Shown: piece by piece, positions 62,633-64,000 of the stretch
Layout: every line of letters begins with the position of its first letter
Numbering within the stretch: the first letter of the stretch is position 1
NCBI RefSeq assembly: GCF_042432445.1
Contig: NZ_JBHLXE010000076.1
Span: forward strand, 26,315-90,314
Source: Thorsellia kenyensis
Lineage (GTDB): Bacteria; Pseudomonadota; Gammaproteobacteria; Enterobacterales; Thorselliaceae
Length of the DNA stretch: 64,000 bases
Reading direction: 5' to 3'
Program-made: the position numbers and the translations under genes
Notes under the pieces: generated by a model
The model's input: the letters and a program-made list of their open reading frames with translations, nothing else
Databases searched by the model: none
Told to the model about the DNA's origin: nothing

Positions 62633-62658
62633 TTCCACCCGTGCAAGTACGGGTGGAA
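62633..62658. other. GC-rich perfect hairpin in the spacer before tpsB
   Basis: TTCCACCCGT (62633-62642), loop GCAAGT, ACGGGTGGAA (62649-62658). The 10-bp stem is the most GC-rich structure in any spacer here, and AAAAAAATATTTTT follows. No T run follows directly, so it is not a standard terminator. The rest of the 62353-62998 spacer shows no gene that I recognise. Confidence 0.55.
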
Positions 62659-62998
62659 GCAAAAAAATATTTTTCCTGCAAGTTATGAGTTATGTTATTA
62701 ACTTTTTTATTTTTGCCGTGTCATTAAATTAACAGTATTGAACTGACTACCGTTCTAATCTAAGGCTTTAGTCGTTTTGTAGTTAATTTCTGGATGTGAG
62801 TTCAAAACTTCCACAAAGGTAATAGCTATAAGAAAGAATAAGAAGTTTGGATGTGTATGTTTATGTAAAATTACATTCAAATCTTATAAAAACATTAACA
62901 ATTACCACCTTTTACTTTACAATAATATTCAATTAATTACTTATACATATAAAGTGTCAGCTTTTTTATTCTTATTTCTCATCAGGGTGGATGTTTTA

Positions 62999-64000
62999 GT
63001 GTCAATTTCTTATGTTAGATTTTGCAATGTTTTTATTTGCATGGGGGTCATTCATTCTGCTCAAGCACTAGACATTAATTCGAATGCGATTATTAATCAA
63101 CAACAAAAAATACAACAGGAACGACAAGAAGCAAGGCAAATACAACTTGCCCAAGATTTACCCTCTGTTCGTTTTGAAGCAAACTCTGGGGTTACGTCTT
63201 CTTCAGATTACCCCGTTGAAGAAACTTGCTTTGTGATTAATCAAATCGTTATTGAAGAAAGAGAATCTCTTCCTCAAGCTATACCTATTAATCTAATAAA
63301 AGCGTCCGCTGAAGGATTATGTTTAGGCGGCATAGGCATCAGCCAGTTGATCAGTAATTTGCAAAATCTCATTATTGACAGAGGGTATGTTACAACTCGT
63401 ATTGTTGCCCCCGAACAAGACTTAACCACCGGCGTGTTAACCTTAAAAATTATTCCAGGTAAAGTACGAAAGGTTTATTTTGAGGAGGGTGTCAAGGGCA
63501 GTAATGCCTATGCTTTTTTATTGACTGCCATGCCCGCTAGGGCTGGTGACTTGCTAGATTTACGGGAAATAGAGCAAGGATTAGAGAATTTACAGCGCCT
63601 TCCTACAGTCCAAGCAGAAATGGAAATTGTCCCTACGGAAAATCAAGGAGAAAGTGATATTGTCATCAGGCGCAATCAGAAGAAATTTTGGCGCGTTGCG
63701 GTATCACTCGATAATTCAGGTTCAAAATCCACAGGTACCTATCAAGGCAGTGCCACCTTATACGTTGATAATCCTTTTGCGTTAAGTGATTTGGCTTACT
63801 TCTCTTGGAATAATGACGTACACGGTAAAAGTTCACAAGGGACTCAAAATCTCACAGGACATTACTCCTTACCTTTTGGCGATACGTTAGTCTCATTTAC
63901 TGGTAGCCGTTATAACTATCATCAAACCGTTGCAGGTCTCACAACAGATTATGAGTATAGTGGAGACAATAACAGTTTAAATTTACAACTCGCTCATATG
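62999..64000 (+). CDS. FhaC/ShlB-family two-partner-secretion transporter, 3' end outside window
   Basis: TpsB outer-membrane transporter that exports a large TpsA adhesin or haemolysin. I translated it from GTG 62999 (AGGGTGG lies 9 bases upstream): 334 residues to the window end, open throughout. A signal peptide ends near HSAQA (residue 23). Then come a Gln-rich helix (residues 33-52), a first POTRA domain with Cys77 and Cys108 (CFVINQIVIEE, GLCLGGIG) and LIIDRGYVTTRIVAPEQDL, a second POTRA with LTLKIIPGKVRKVYF, LENLQRLPTVQAEMEIVP, and the start of the barrel (WRVAVSLDNSGSKSTGTYQG). About 220 C-terminal residues are missing. The TpsA gene probably follows outside the window. Confidence 0.93.
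   Translation, partial: MSISYVRFCNVFICMGVIHSAQALDINSNAIINQQQKIQQERQEARQIQLAQDLPSVRFEANSGVTSSSDYPVEETCFVINQIVIEERESLPQAIPINLIKASAEGLCLGGIGISQLISNLQNLIIDRGYVTTRIVAPEQDLTTGVLTLKIIPGKVRKVYFEEGVKGSNAYAFLLTAMPARAGDLLDLREIEQGLENLQRLPTVQAEMEIVPTENQGESDIVIRRNQKKFWRVAVSLDNSGSKSTGTYQGSATLYVDNPFALSDLAYFSWNNDVHGKSSQGTQNLTGHYSLPFGDTLVSFTGSRYNYHQTVAGLTTDYEYSGDNNSLNLQLAHM

Overview
This window comes from an AT-rich gammaproteobacterium. Almost every housekeeping protein has its nearest recognisable relative in Enterobacterales, and several local gene orders match E. coli: yfcA near aroC, lolB/ispE divergent from hemA-prfA-prmC-sirB1, ynbE-ydbL, mltA near tcdA, holD-rimI, pgk-fbaA and mnmA-hflD-purB. The low GC and rearranged neighbourhoods suggest a reduced, host-associated relative such as Orbales. 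That placement is inference from memory of protein sequences, not a search.

Layout. 1-1.9 kb: dTDP-rhamnose genes rmlB-rmlA (rmlA cut by the window edge). 2-3.8 kb: a YihY-type membrane protein and a GNAT acetyltransferase. 3.9-4.3 kb: a scar with short tandem repeats and a probable fragment of a TnpB transposon protein. 4.4-17.4 kb: a long minus-strand run with the trpCF fusion, yfcA, an EamA transporter, aroC, manA, ligA, yfbR, an adenine permease, a YfcC-type transporter and ispE; lolB follows at 17.6-18.3 kb. 18.9-23.6 kb, plus strand: a YgiW-like OB-fold protein, then hemA-prfA-prmC-sirB1, with a strong terminator-like hairpin immediately before hemA. 23.7-27.9 kb, minus strand: ybhK-sanA-nth-ydiK tightly packed, preceded by ynbE-ydbL without ydbH. 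28-35 kb, plus strand: mltA, tcdA, holD-rimI, pgk-fbaA and a periplasmic alpha-carbonic anhydrase.

35.1-43.6 kb is a complete heme-acquisition operon on the minus strand: hemP, a heme-type TonB-dependent receptor, the heme-handling protein HmuS, the ABC importer HmuTUV, and a dedicated, unusual TonB. Two tandem Fur-box-like sites lie in front of hemP. The receptor imports heme using TonB energy, HmuTUV carries it across the inner membrane, and HmuS handles or degrades it. Heme synthesis (hemA) lies about 15 kb away in the same window.

44-50.2 kb: fbp, a DUF2975 / small XRE / DUF4153-like membrane module that looks transferred, map, and a periplasmic metallo-beta-lactamase-fold hydrolase. 50.8-51.7 kb: an MmyB-type regulator divergent from the hydrolase. 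51.9-57.1 kb: a compact minus-strand unit of a hexose-phosphate mutarotase, an EptA-like alkaline-phosphatase-superfamily membrane enzyme with a C9 tract, and two MFS transporters. 57.3-62.4 kb: mnmA-hflD-purB and a radical SAM protein. From 63 kb: the start of an FhaC/ShlB-type two-partner-secretion transporter, cut by the window end.

I saw no tRNA, rRNA, CRISPR array, prophage or intact insertion sequence. The least ordinary items are the TonB with a cysteine-bearing cytoplasmic extension, the insertion in HemA plus the hairpin before it, the DUF2975/XRE/DUF4153 module, and the homopolymer in the EptA-like gene.
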